64,000 nt of DNA, taken from Lycium barbarum. Lineage: Eukaryota > Streptophyta > Magnoliopsida > Solanales > Solanaceae. The translations under genes and the position numbers were made by a program. Under the pieces are notes generated by a model. It ran no database searches and was not told the origin of the DNA. It was given only the letters and a program-made list of their open reading frames with translations. Position 1 is the stretch's first letter. Every line of letters starts with the position of its first letter. Shown here one piece after another: positions 35,465 through 48,300 of the stretch. The stretch lies in the NCBI RefSeq assembly GCF_019175385.1, contig NC_083340.1, positions 16,876,336-16,940,335 on the forward strand, in the 5' to 3' direction.

Positions 35465-36754
35465 CTTACATTTAGGTTTTTAACAATTATTCTAATCTTT
35501 TGGGAGCATTAACTTAAAGCCTTGGATATTTGTGAAGTTGTTGGAACATTTAAAGCATCAACTTCACCCTCATTCCACATTGTATTAGTATTGTAAGTAC
35601 ATTATGTTAACTTTTAAGCTTTCTTTGTTAAACAAAATTATGAGTAGCTAATTTTAGTTCTAAGGTTGTGGACCCTATGATGGATATTATGTGAATGGGT
35701 TTCTACTATTGATATATGCATAATGGTTGGTGGTATTTATTCAATCTTTGTGTTTTAGCGTCGGGTAATGATTGCAAGCATTAGCCTAAGCCATTATACT
35801 AAGTTTTCTTGGGAAAGAGAATTAGCATTGGTAATATTGAATAACAATGACTCGGGGCATTAACCCTCGTTTAATAGACTAACTTAGGAATAAGAACAAG
35901 TCTAATTAGCATTATTGGTCGCTCTTCGATTTCAACTCTTTCGCATTTGGAAAAATCACAAAGAGGAAATACAGCCTAACTGTTGGGAAACATTAGAAAG
36001 TCCTTAAGAGATCGAGTGCATACTCTTAGAACAACCATTAGAAGTATATCACATTGAAACCTGAAGCATAATATCTAATCAAAGCTGGAAACACAACCTT
36101 AGTCTCTCTCTCGCATTAATTACAATTCAAGTCAAAGTATTCGTTTACATTACACAACAAATATTTTAAACTATTCGGAATAGGATTAAAGCCTTTAAAG
36201 ACTAGTATCGCATACAATTATTACCCTTTTCTCTCCATATTCCCTGTGGGATTCGACCCCAACCTTGTTTGGGTTATTATATTTGACAACGACCGCTTAA
36301 CGCTACTCATAGGTGTAATTTGAGCGTATCAATTTCCTACTTCATGAAATACAATAAATCACTCTTCTTATCCTAATGTAAATATGCCATGTTCTCAATA
36401 TGATTATGATGTTGGAGGTAGGAGGGAAGTATTGATAGATGAATGAAGTAGAGAAGGCGTAAGGCCTCAAGTAAGAAGTGATTCCCTTCATTCACAACGG
36501 GAAGAAATAGATAAATGTATCAAAGTGATGACCGAACATCTACACCTAATAAAGGAACGCTTACTTAAGAAGCAACACATGAAGAAGAAAGCCAATCCTT
36601 GTTAGGCTAAAGAAAAGAGTGAAGTGGAGGGTTTCCCTAACCCTTCCCAATGAGGACTTGACATTTGCCCAACTCCCATGAAATTGAGAGGGAAAAGATT
36701 GAGAGGAGTAAGGGAGTGAAAAGTGACAGCCCTAGAGTGGAAAAATGAGAGGTT

Positions 36755-37855
36755 GTGAGGAGTGATGTGAGGGAGTTGTCACGACCCCATTCTAACTCTT
36801 GTAACTTTTCTTTCTTCTCTAGTTATTTTGATAATGGTGCAGGTATTCTTGGAAGCAAACCGAATGATGAGCCTCAAACTTTGAGAGTTCATGAGGTAGT
36901 TAAAGGCTTCCCGAAGGAGCAAATGGGCTCCAAAGTTGAAAATCATGGTAAAGGAAATACTTTGTGTGCAATTCAAGGTAAAATAGCTAAACTTGACACT
37001 TTGAATGATGTGATTGATCATGTTGTTAAATTGAGTGTGAATGATAGCTTGTCCTTACTTGAGCTTAATGAGCCTTTACCTTGTGACAATCTTAGTGAGT
37101 CTTCATTGATTGTTGACAATGTAGTTGATATAGGTGGTCCGACACTAGTTGATCCTATTGATGACCATCTTGATTCTTCTTGTGAGATCAATTTGTGTCC
37201 ACCTAGTGTTGACCCATATGATTTGTATGTTAGTATATTATCACGTGATATGATAGCTCATCCACTAGTTGATCCTAGCGATGACCGAATTGATTCTTCT
37301 AGCAAGATCAATTTGTGTTCAACTAGTGTGTACTTGTTTTGATCAATTTGCTTGCCACGATAATCCACTATTTGAGGACCTTTGTGACGTGCTTAATGAA
37401 CGTCAATGTAGTGATGATATTGATGTAATTGATCATGTGAATAGTAACATTTATAAAAATGCTTTGGTAGATGACCTTTGTCTTTTTGAGAATAGGATTG
37501 CATACTTTGACTCTTTGTTGTTCATTGAATCTTTTTCCCTTAAAGATAATGTCTTATGTGAAGTTGACATGACTTGTGGAAATAATGTGCCTAGTGGGAT
37601 GTATGGTAATGTTGAGCATTTAGTTTCCTTTGGAGGTTATAATGTGTTTTGTAACCCACTATAGGATGAAAATGAGCTTAATCTTGATGACAAGCATGGG
37701 GTGGGTGAAGTTCTTGACACCATCCCCGGTGACGAAGGATCCTTCTTGAGGGTTTGTAACCCACTTGATGGACCAACGTCGAATTTGGAAAAGGCTTCCG
37801 GAAATAATGAGTGCTTTTTAAAGAAGGGGAGCAATTTGAAGGGATAAAAGCACAC
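36755..37855 (+). pseudogene. E3 second ORF, frameshifted
   Basis: The frame 36755-37342 reads MRSDVRELSRPHSNSC... and includes repeated blocks of the form (P)LVDPxDDxxDSSxxINLCxxSV. Near 37335 the frame changes: the continuation CTCFDQFACHDNPLFEDLCD runs on to 37662, passes one stop, and ends at about 37845 with ASGNNECFLKKGSNLKG. One original ORF of about 360 codons, broken by a 1- or 2-nt indel and a stop, is the simplest reading. The product is acidic and Asp/Leu/Val-rich, with no recognised domain, zinc knuckle or catalytic motif. It lies between S3 and the polypurine tract. I do not know its role. Confidence 0.45.
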
Positions 37856-38112
37856 TTCTTGGAAGGACTATGCTAGATCGTCTAACCTAAAGGGTGGGGA
37901 GATGCTACTCTTAGTTTGGCATAGGTTCAAAGATCCATTTGATGCTTGGCTATATCATAAGAGTGAGCCGTTTAGTGTGTTGATTGCATGCTATGCTCAC
38001 TTTAGGTATTATCATTTTCCATATAATGATTACCTTTGTATGTTGTGCGAGGATGTGTACTCATACTCTTCTACGTTTTTGCAAGGTTCGGATTCGAGGA
38101 TGAATCCTTTTG

Positions 38113-38124
38113 AAAAAGGGAGGA
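38113..38124 (+). other. Polypurine tract of E3
   Basis: GAAAAAGGGAGGA immediately precedes the 3' LTR start TGATATAATCC; this is the expected plus-strand primer. Confidence 0.8.
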
Positions 38125-38867
38125 TGATATAATCCTAGATGGCATAAAGGGCACAAAGATGCTTGGAAGGACATGAGACGTTTGGATGATGGCTTGGGAA
38201 GAGATTGTGGTGACTTCTACGGCAAGTGGCTAAAAGCGCAAAGGGCTAAAAGTACAAATTATGGCTATACAATGCAAATCAAGACAAACCGGGCTACAAT
38301 TTCAAGACAATTGGTGTTTGCAAGATGAAGATTTCCACATGAGGGTTATTTTTGAAATTCCCAAAGAAGACTATCAACAAAACAAGGCCCTTGCCTCATT
38401 AATGACATTTTTATAATAACTTAGTCTTCTTTTAGTCTAGGAGTATAAATACTAGACTTAGTTCATGTCATTAGTTAGATTGGATGAATTATGCATTGAA
38501 TACTCTAAAGGAGTGATAGTTTGTTTGGCTTAATAGCCTTTAGGAGTTAGGATAGTTAATGGTGGATTCCATTGTTGATTTTGAACCTCATTTCCATTGA
38601 TTTCATGAAGAGTTGTTCATTTGTGGATTTCATTTGAATATCTCTTTCCTTGATTTCAAATAGCTTAGGTTCTATTGATTGAATCCAATTGGAAGGATCT
38701 AGGTTTCATATACTTAGGTTTGTCCATAGATTCATTATCATTAGGGTCTAGCTTTTATCCTCTATTTCTCATCCCCTTTTCTTCAATTCTCATCCCAATT
38801 TCTTGTTATCCTTTGATTCCACATTTTTTTGATTGATTTGGTGTTTCTCCCAAATCGATTCGTATCA
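38125..38867 (+). mobile_element. 3' LTR of E3
   Basis: The LTR opens TGATATAATCCTAGATGGCA and closes CCAAATCGATTCGTATCA. It pairs with 31997-32740 along its full length; the TATA box is at 38444-38451. The few differences between the two LTRs suggest a fairly recent insertion compared with the host layers. Confidence 0.9.
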
Positions 38868-39225
38868 GTGACAAGGGTAGATATCAATTTTTTTGATGAT
38901 CTTAAAATGCATTCTAAGTGTTGGACTAACATATATCATATGCTTGTGATGATTTTCCATCTCAACATATTATAACATAAATATGTTGCGTGTAAGATCA
39001 TGTGGAGTTTAATTTCAAGTTGTGAAATGATATGAATTATTTAAATTGGGAGGTTACATTTAAATATTATCTTAAGGTTTGTGAACCTTTATGATAATTT
39101 TAAAGTATGTTTGATAGCTGAAAATTGTGAATTTCTATAGATTTTAATAGATCATTATAATGAAAGCACTCTTAATTCTGTTTATATTATTGAGTCTATT
39201 TATTTGTGGCGGGGTAGGCTATTGT

Positions 39226-39474
39226 TAATATTGATTCTATTAAAAGATTTAGAAAATGAATTTAATTCATGCGATGAATTTTGATGAGTTTTCTAAGTGC
39301 TTAGTTTGTGTAGAAGCAAAACATAACGAACGGTCTTTTAAGACTGTCACTAGTAGAAAAATAAAATTGGTTGAACCAGTGCATTCGGACTTAGATAATT
39401 TCAAGAACACATTGAGTAGAGGTGGAAAGATATGTTACATTTCTTTCGTGGATGTCATGGTGATAAAGAGTTGA
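39226..39474 (+). pseudogene. C1 integrase fragment
   Basis: The frame reads CLVCVEAKHNERSFKTVTSR, then KLVEPVHSDLDNFKNT, then RGGKICYISFVDV. This matches the Copia layout of CxxC zinc finger, the LExVHSDL block holding the first catalytic Asp, and GGxxYxxxFVDD. The last Asp motif is degenerate and the frame stops at 39474. It is a non-functional remnant. Confidence 0.75.
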
Positions 39475-39751
39475 AAATCAGCGGATATCAAAGTTGAAGT
39501 TCTATACTAGCCCTGTTGTGAGTTGAAAAGGTAAAACATTTTTCTACCTATCAACCTCAAGAGATGAAAAGGTAAAATTATCTTTTACCTAAAACTTCTT
39601 AATTAATGTGTGATATATTTTCATGAGTATAAAATTTTATTCTCAAAATAGTGGAGATTAATGAAATGAGAAAAATATTCATCATGATAAATGTGATTTG
39701 CATCTTTGAGAATGCCTTAAAAAGAGTGTTTCAAGTGCATATATTAGTCCT

Positions 39752-40080
39752 GAAATAACTCACATGTTATTATTTGTATATGATGATTTTTATCTCCAAT
39801 ATTGGTAGATGTGCCATTGTGGGGGAAGAAGCTACACTAATTTCTTTACATTGTGACTCACAGGAGGCAATTGAAATTGCTAAGAGTAGTGTGTATAAAC
39901 AGAAAAAAAAAGCCACATTTGCATTAGACATGATGTTGTCAAGCAATTGTTGAAGCTTAGAATTTGTAAGGTCCGAGATAAATATGTCGGATCCTTCAAC
40001 CAAAAATTTGGCAAAGAGAATAATTTTTGAAACGTTGCGGGGGATAGTGCTAAAGCCCATGAATTGAGGTAATATGGTGG
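39752..40080 (+). pseudogene. C1 RT tail and RNase H fragment
   Basis: LLFVYDDFY stands for the RT YVDD motif. After it, SLHCDSQEAIEIAKSSVYKQ is the Copia RNase H block (xxLxCDSQxAxxIAxxxV), and a shifted frame gives DPSTKNLAKRIIFETLRGI, the usual end of Copia pol. Frameshifts at the A-run near 39901-39910 and several stops make it dead. Confidence 0.75.
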
Positions 40081-40628
40081 ATACCCGTTTGTGGTCAAAC
40101 GAATCCATATAGGCTTTCAATATACACTAAATATCCTATCCCTATGACGTGTGGTAGTGTTTTGTAAGGTTGAGTTTTACTCTTAATGTTTCCATAACCC
40201 GTTGTGGTGGTGCTATTGAGAAGCACTTAATGGATTCACCATTTGATATGCGAAGGTTGAGCTTATTCTGCTCCTAATGATTCCATAATCTTAAGGTGGG
40301 ATATTTGAGATAGACTTGATGGAATCACCTACGTGAGTGGAAAGGTGTGGTCGCCTTTTATAAAAGACTTGGGCCGTCTTTCTAGAGCACTCATAAGACC
40401 CAAGGTGTCTGCCTGACCATAAAAAGCACTTTGTTAGTATCGCAGAGTTTGCATAAAATTAAGAATATCGTATGTGTTGTGGGGGTTATGTCCATTTAGT
40501 TCAAGAGTACTTCACTTCGTGGATATTAGTTGTTGCCTCATTTCACTATGTGTTAAGTCAAATGGAAAGATATTGACACTTAAGTACATGTTTCTTCCTT
40601 TTTCCTAGAAATTAATTTCGTATGATTC

Positions 40629-40906
40629 TTTTTGAGATATTTGGGTGTTTGTAAGATATATACTTATATAATATCTCAATTAAAGAATAAGGATCATCTT
40701 TGAATTTTTAATTATATCTACTACTAACATTGGTCAAAAGCAAAATTAATTATATGTCTTATGACCCTTTTTGAGATATTTGGGTGTTTGTAAGATATAT
40801 ACTTATATAATATCTCAATTAAAGAATAAGGATCATCTTTGAATTTTTAATTATATCTACTACTAACATTGGTCAAAAGCAAAATTAATTATATGTCTTA
40901 TGACCC
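40629..40906 (+). repeat. Perfect or near-perfect 139-bp tandem duplication in C1 LTR
   Basis: TTTTTGAGATATTTGGGTGT at 40629 recurs at 40768. The two 139-bp units run without visible differences to TATGTCTTATGACCC. In an element this old, identical units point to a recent duplication or gene conversion. Confidence 0.9.
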
Positions 40907-41323
40907 TAATGATATCCTCATGATGAAGAAAAATGTTTTAATTTGTCTTTAAGACTTCATTACAATGATCTTTATGGCCTTAATTACTCTTAAAGTTTCA
41001 GAAATGTTTATCGATAAAAGATAACTATTTTGCTATATATCTGATCTTATGGGATCAATAGATATAGCAAAAAAGACAAAGTAAAATTCTTTCTTCTTCT
41101 CCTTCTTTTTTTGAGCAATTGTGTGTTGTGCAAACTCCAAACTTTCAGTCACTAGTGCAAGTGTTGGAAGTGCTGTGGAACCTTTCTGGGCTAAACGATT
41201 TGCACCACAGTTGATCCGAAATCGCTTTCAAGATAGTGGCTTGTCACGACGCAGCGTTTATCCGATAAGTTAATTCTATCATTTTATTCATTTTACTGAA
41301 TAATATTGTTAATATTTCCAACA

Positions 41324-42387
41324 GGGCAAACATTAAAGATCAGCGATTTGAGGGGCAAAAATTAAAGACCACCCAAAGATAGGGGCATTCGTGCGAATGA
41401 CTCGGATAACTCTTCTCACAATTCTCTTCGGGCTTCAGTTTATTTTGTATTTTTCATTGGCTCAATAAATATTGATTATAAATTCTGTTTTGGCTTCATT
41501 TTATCTTGCATATCAATTAAGAAGTAATTGACACTTGTACTTCTTTAGTGATTTATCGTCTTATTACAGAGTAAGAAAAATAATTAATTAGGAGGAGCAA
41601 TGTGTAAATACAATACGTTCTACGTGCAAATAAAAATAAATGAAATATTGCATTGAAGAAAGATGGAACGGAAAAAATTAGTTGTACCGGATATCTATAT
41701 TAAATTATATTACTTTATCATGATTAATTAATTCGATAAGATGAAACTATATGATAATTTAATCATAAAGGTATTATACAAACACATATCATGCATCAAT
41801 TAATCTTACATAGACAACCAATACAAATTTTCTTTATTGGAACAGTGTTATGCGTTACAATGAATAGCTGGTCTCATGCGAATTGGAAGAACTCATTGTT
41901 GACATCACATAAAGCTATAAATTTAGAAAAATAATAATCACAAAAACAATATTTAAAGACCGACACAAGGAGGAACACTCCGTCCAAAAACGCAGTTATA
42001 TATATTCAAGGTGTGTGACTTTTTACATTAAAAATTAACATTATTAAGTGAAAATTATTATTTTTCACGTTATTTTTGAATTACGGAAATACATGCACAA
42101 TTCAAAAATGTTTTAAAAAGGAATAATCCCATAACTAGCTAGGTTCAAAATCATAACTTGTCATTAAATAAAGCACTAATACAACATGCAGAAATGGAAA
42201 CTTGAGAAGTTATTACAGGGTTGATAAGGAAAATTAGATGCACACACTACAAAAAACATGTTTTATCCAGAAACTAAAGCAGCAACATTATTGCAATTTA
42301 CAAACCTATTTTAATAAATTAGATTCAATCTGCTTGTTGCTTGTCAAACTCTTGCTATTTATATAGATCAAAGTAAATATGATCATA
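41324..42387. other. Intergenic DNA downstream of the MSL gene
   Basis: AT-rich sequence between the Copia remnant and the end of the channel gene. I see no ORF, RNA gene or clear repeat except a CACTACAAAAAACATG motif (about 42248) that resembles a CACTA transposon end without a partner. Confidence 0.5.
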
Positions 42388-45249
42388 TTAACTTCTGTGA
42401 TTGGTCATGTCCACTTGGACTTGTTGAGGGAGAAGAGAGTATTTGATATTAAGGGTCTCAAAGATCTTCTTCAACTCAAGGATGAGCTCAGTGATCCTGT
42501 GGCTTCTATCCCCATAGTTCTGATGGTTAATGGTATGTTGAACACATAGCATCATTCCCATTGTGTGCACATTCCATATTCCTTTCACTATCACTGAGTG
42601 TTTTGGATTCCAATACTTTGGCTTGCTCTCGAGGTACCTATATATATATTTTCCATCAAACACATAATCATATATATGTTGATTTGATATATAAATGAAA
42701 CCCACAAAATAAAAAATAAAAAAGAAAAGAATTTGTAATGGTCCTAGATCATGGTGCTAGCTTCTCTCTGCTATCCCTACCATTGAATTGTAAGTATCGA
42801 GATAAGTTTGGATGTTTGATTAAATATAAACTAGTTTGTTCAGGCAGTCACAAACTTGCTACAACTAAAAATGGAATTTAGTTTCTCACTGACAACATCT
42901 TAACGCTGGGAATTTGAATCACTCTAGTCCGGGATCGAGAAAACATATAGAGGTAGTTAACATCTGGTGACGTAAAATCTAATTATAAGTAATTGTCATA
43001 AGAGATAGGATTAGTTAAAGAACCCATATTTTGACACAGAACATAGATATATAAGTAAACAATCACTCAAATTGCGCTGCAAATGTGTGGCCTAGTGATT
43101 AATGAATTGGGCGGAGAACCATGAGGTCTTGGGCTCAAATTCTAGCGAAAGCAAAAAAAAACTATGTGATTTCTTCTCATCTGTGTGAGCCTTGGTGAAA
43201 ATAGTTACCCGATATCTATGCTGGTGAGAAGTAACATATATCAGGTGAAAAGTTGAAATAATTGAAAAGTAATTATTAATTAAAGAAAGGGAGGGGGAGG
43301 GGGGTTGGATCGCAAGAGTACTTACAGTTGAATGGCCTTTTTGAGGGCAATAATGGTGTCCATAGAAGTGTTGGTATCAATATCAAAGGAAATGGTGTCG
43401 CACATTTCAGGGCTTCTATAGAAGTTACTTATTGGCTTTGTGATCAACACTGCATTCGGGTAATATATTTTCTCATTGTCATAACGGAGAAATACTGTCG
43501 TCAATATATTCATCTCTTCAACTATCATCTGCATATATACAATAGACATATTTAGAGCTTGAAAGGACCAAATCCATGTGAGTAAAATTGATATTATTAG
43601 TAAATTGGTAAATATACCTGAACTCCATCGATAACACAACGATCACCAATGTCGAAAGGATGGACGACAAAGACGAAGATAATGGATTCGAAGATAGTCT
43701 TGCAAGTGTTTTGGAAAGCAAATCCCAGAAGGACAAGTTGGGAGAGAAGGAGAGCAAGTATTTGAGTGGACAATAGCCCCATCACTAAAAGTGAAATCAC
43801 AAGTATAACAAAACTGACTATCCCACTTGCTAACTTGTGAAGCTGTTGCACTGCCGTCTTTGTGTCATTCAATGAGTGTGCCAAGTACTTCCTCTCATAG
43901 TATGCACGTACCTGCAGTTATCCAACAACAAAAATCCAAGAATTTAGCAGATGTTTATGGTAAAGAAATAAAGATTGTCCTAACTCAATCTCAAAAACTA
44001 GCTCATGAGAGAAGACTTTCCCAAAATCATAAAAGAAGATCACTCATTCATTTATCATGGGCCTAACATTGGAAACAAGAATAGAGATGAACCATGCTCT
44101 GATACCATGTAAAAGAAAAGGATCTTGGGCCTAAATCAACCTCAAAAACTAAATCATGAGGGATGGGTTGCCCAAGACCATATAAGGGATTGGTCATCCC
44201 TATGTGAGACTCTTATACAGTTTATTAGCAATGTAAAAAAAAATTATACTATCACAAAAATAATTTCGTAAAGAATATATTCTTGAAATTAAAATAATAT
44301 TTAGTTAATAAACATAAAATATTATCTCAAAAGAAGTGGGGAGGATTGGCGATGAAGGGGTGTGGGGATCGTAGGGAATGGTGGGATGGGATAAGATAAG
44401 GGTGTCAAGTGGGCCGGGCCAGCCCGGACCCGGTAAACCCGGCCCACCACCGGCTCGGCCCAAGCTCACTAAGAGGTGTAAGGGGCTGGGCTAGGTGGGT
44501 TTTATTAGGGGGCTGGGCCGGACAAGGTGGACAGCCCACCAGCCCGGCCCACCAGCAGCCCGGGTGATGGCCCGCCGGTGCCCGGCCCGGCCCACTTCAA
44601 AAAACAAAAAGTACTACATTTATTACTAATAATAAGTATTTTAAAAACATTGTATCCCAATAAAATAGCTGTAGCTATAATTGTGGGATTCTTAAAATTT
44701 TGGAAGCAAATATATGAAATATTTATTAATTATTCAAACCATTGTTAGAATCTTACTTTAGTTAATTAAAACTTAACCATTAATTTTAACTCATGTAATG
44801 TGTCTCTTATTCAAGTAAGAACTTGGGGAAAATGGAGACAATGAAAATGGAGAGGAGTCGGATCCGTTAATATTTAATTGCTACTAAATGAAAACTAATT
44901 AGCTCTCCTTTTTTAAAAAAAAATTAGTGGTCACTGGTCAGCTGAGCCCCACAAAATTAATAAAGTGGGCAGTGACCTTTTCCAACATTTGAAAACTAAT
45001 TAAAACTAATCCTACACAAGCAGCAACTCCAAGATAAATTTCTGCAAGGAGGGACAAACATTGATCAGTGCCCAAAAGCAACAAGATATTATAAGAGGCT
45101 GACAAAATCAGTGAAATGACAAGCCTCTGAAATTGCTGATGCGTGAAATAAATCAAATACCCCTTTTAAGTTACTATCTTGCTGTTGGCTTACACAAGTT
45201 CAAAAATATTTCAATAGGTTATACAGTATATAATAATATAAACTATTAG

Positions 45250-45300
<51 letters not shown>

Positions 45301-48300
45301 TTCTTATTAGTTTCAAATATTTTATATATAATAATAATTAAATATTTTTTAGCGTATTGAAATGTCTCCGCCGATGATGGAGGTGTGACAATCTGCACAT
45401 GACATTAGGACTTGAGATCAGATGAGATAATTAAATTAAGAACTTTGGTTTAGTATCAAAACTCATGTGCATTGTTCCCATTTAGTTCCCATTTAGATGA
45501 GTAGGAAATTTAGAGAAAGAGGAGAGTAGGGAATTGTGAGATAATATGGAGAGGAATAAATGGTATTTATAGATTGAAAATACGGCCAAAGTATAATTTA
45601 AGGAACTTGATGGTTAAAATAAAGTTGACAACAACTAGATTTTAAAGTATCAAACTTAATAAATTTTAGTATTAATTTTTTTTAAAAAAATAATTAAAAT
45701 CCGGCTCGGCCCACTCACTAAAACCCGGCCCGGCCCACTAATGAGCCCGGTTATCCAGAGGTGTAGCCCCTATCCGAGGTGGGCTGGGCCGGACACCCTT
45801 TCCCTCTCCAAGCCCGGCCCCTTAACTTACGACCCGGCCCCTTGTGGCCCACGTTAAAATGGCCCGGCCCGACCCACTTGACACCCATAGGATAAGATAG
45901 ACAAGGATATTCTTCATGCATTGGAATATCCCATGAGATTATTTTATCTTATTTTCTATGTGAGAAAACTTATCCCACCATTTATCCTGAGACTAGATTA
46001 TACTCATTACCAAACGCAAGATAAAATAATCCCATGAATATTCCGAAATTATTATTCTCATCCCACCAACTACAAACGAACAGTGATCTATAGTAAAGTG
46101 AATAATAATTACCACCCAATTTCTGAAGGCAGACTTGGTGATCCTTCCGGTCTCTACAGCTCCTTCAAAGAGTGGGAATATGGTGTTTATCTCTACTCTA
46201 TTCAAAAACCTCATTAGGTCTTCCTCCTCAATATACCTTCACAAAATAAGACAAAAGCCAATTACCATATGTTATACAACTCATTAATTATATCATATTA
46301 CATCCAATATGTATATGTACTCCATATAAGTACAAGGACGTTTATCAATATACTATATTTTGTTCAAACTTAAATAGAGTTGAGAGAGCGACCCATGCTG
46401 AGATTTTGACCCTAAAATTTTATACATTTAAATTAAATTTGTGGAATGTACCCCACTTGGTGTGAAAGAATGATGAGAACATTGTTCAAATTATACCATA
46501 TATTATACTAGCAGTTGTCAACTTCAACTTCTTAGTATTTGCTATTGTCACTCACTAGTCACTATCAAGGAGTACCTGACAAATTAAAATCAGTTTCTTT
46601 CAATAACTCCTTGAATTCTACTATTTATTCTCTCTCGATTTATGTGATATTATTGGTTTTGTGTGGAGTCTAATTACGTACTCAACTTGACCTTTCTATT
46701 GTGGAGTAGTATTTGTGGACAATATTAAAATAGTTATTGAGAAATTAGTATATGAATATATAGATAATTAATATATTATCCAAATTCAAATCTTAAATAA
46801 ACTATTTTTTTTAATAAAAAAATTATTCAACTTAAGGAGTATAAAATAAGAAACTAGTACAAAGGTAATATGGCATGTTTTTCAAAATTTAAATTCCTTT
46901 AGATAATAAGGAAATTTTGAAGTTTAATGTGATATTCTCTTAATTAGACTAAAAGCTATATACCAGTTATATAATACACCTGAAGAAACATCTTAAACTT
47001 CGTCTAGTGAACATATTTTGAGTTAGAAAGAAGTTGGTTAAAACATAACATTAATGAGGGCGAAAATTATGCTTGGATTGTGACCATATTCATCTCCCCG
47101 CTAATCACTATACGTTATAGAATTTTTGTTTGAAGGGAGAAAATGAAATTATCGAATCACAGGTGACTTGCTTTGGCCTTAGCTAAAAGGTGTCCATTCA
47201 ATCTTTGGTATGTTTAACAAAAATACGAAATTATTTTTAGAAACACGGGAAGTTTGAAGGTTTTAGCTAGACAACTAAAAATATTTACGCTCACCTAGCT
47301 ATAATCTTTTATAATTGGTAAGTGTATAGTCAATATATAACAAGTATATATAATCGAATAATTAGTGTATAATATATACATACTGATTATCTTTACAGAT
47401 TTATACTGGGTAAATTCTGTAAAGAAAATAAAAGTTAAGATTATTTACTTAAATGGGCCACTTTAGGCTGTTCTGTGTATTTATAGTGTTTTGGTTCAAA
47501 AAATATTTTAAAATAATCTGAAAAATATATATATTTCTTAAAAAGTAGTATACAATAGTATGTAAAAGTTAACCTTCAATGATTGATTGATTATTGTCGT
47601 GTGTGTGCGCGACACAAAATCTCTGTAAAGGAGGAGAAGACTTACTTGGCACCATGATTGGCCACATTCTTGAAGATCTTTCTGGAACAATTTCTAGCCT
47701 CCATTTCACTAGTAATCTCAGTTGCAGTGTTCCCAAACTCATCCACACTCTTAGAAATTGTTGACAACCCAAAGAACCTTACATAATTAGCCAATCTCTT
47801 CACACTCCATGCTGATGACTTGCTTTGCATGCTCAGCTTCTTTAGCTTCGACAATTTCCTCAATTCTTTCAAATTATGCCTTTCTTTGACATCAACTGGC
47901 GGACCGGAAAGTGCGTCTAGAACATAGTAATGGAACACACTTTCCTTCATACGATCAGAGTAAGTCGCAACGAAAAAGGAGGAGGCTAAAACTTTGACCA
48001 GAATGATCTTAACGGGCCAGATCGTTGCAGCAATGAGTAAGGCCAGTAAAGCTTCGCGTAATTTTGTTAGCATCTTGTTTTGTTTGTTGAGCTTTGAGTT
48101 GAACAAGAAATTCAATGACAAAAGGACAAGACCTAACCAAACACAATTTTGGAATCTTTTTCTAAGACCATAGACAAAATATAAGACCTTTTCCCGAAGC
48201 ATGAAGTTTCTCTCAATGAGGAAGACTAGGAATCGAATGACCAAACTTGAAATAAGGTGACCACTGAAAATGACAAGAATCAGCATGCACCATTTCCACA

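Larger units (their letters stand above)
34867..36331 (+). mobile_element. Solo LTR S3 in E3, TSD ATTTC
   Basis: A 1465-bp segment from TGATGTGCCATGAATTTCGG to GAGCGTATCA is flanked by ATTTC (34862-34866 and 36332-36336). The ends are TGAT...ATCA, as in E3, but the sequence differs. It holds a palindromic ACGGTCCGTAAC cluster (35010-35410) directly before a TATA box (35457-35464). Near its end is a 'TGTGGGATTCGACCCCAACC' block, common in Solanaceae LTRs. No coding domain is present. Confidence 0.85.
31997..38867 (+). mobile_element. Non-autonomous LTR element E3 with own ORFs
   Basis: E3 has 744- and 743-bp LTRs (31997-32740 and 38125-38867) that are roughly 95% identical by eye and end in TGAT...ATCA. 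A perfect iMet PBS (32743-32754) follows the 5' LTR, and a polypurine tract (38113-38124) precedes the 3' LTR. The TSD is GTGAA/GTGAC with one mismatch (31992-31996 and 38868-38872). The interior has an acidic ORF (34226-34780), a frameshifted second ORF (36755-37855) and the solo LTR S3, but no RT, RNase H or integrase. It therefore depends on another element for movement. Without S3 it is about 5.4 kb. Confidence 0.88.
38874..41323 (+). mobile_element. Degenerate Copia element C1, 3' part
   Basis: This is the oldest visible layer of the pile. Copia-type pieces follow one another on the plus strand: integrase zinc-finger and core start (39226-39474), an RT active-site remnant (LLFVYDDF, about 39752-39775), and RNase H (39830-40070). 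A 3' LTR then ends ...AATATTTCCAACA at 41323, with GGGCA next to it as a possible TSD copy. Integrase before RT identifies Copia. The left part is off-window because LTR H was inserted at 38873. The start of the LTR cannot be fixed; somewhere between 40140 and 40500 is likely. Confidence 0.7.

Noticed and set aside
42247..42265. CACTACAAAAAACATG as a CACTA element end
   Set aside because: No inverted partner or subterminal repeats found within a plausible distance; left as a note only.
44527..44748. 73-codon frame starting Pro-rich
   Set aside because: It reads the GC-rich inverted end of the foldback element; a product of GGCCCGGCCC repeats.
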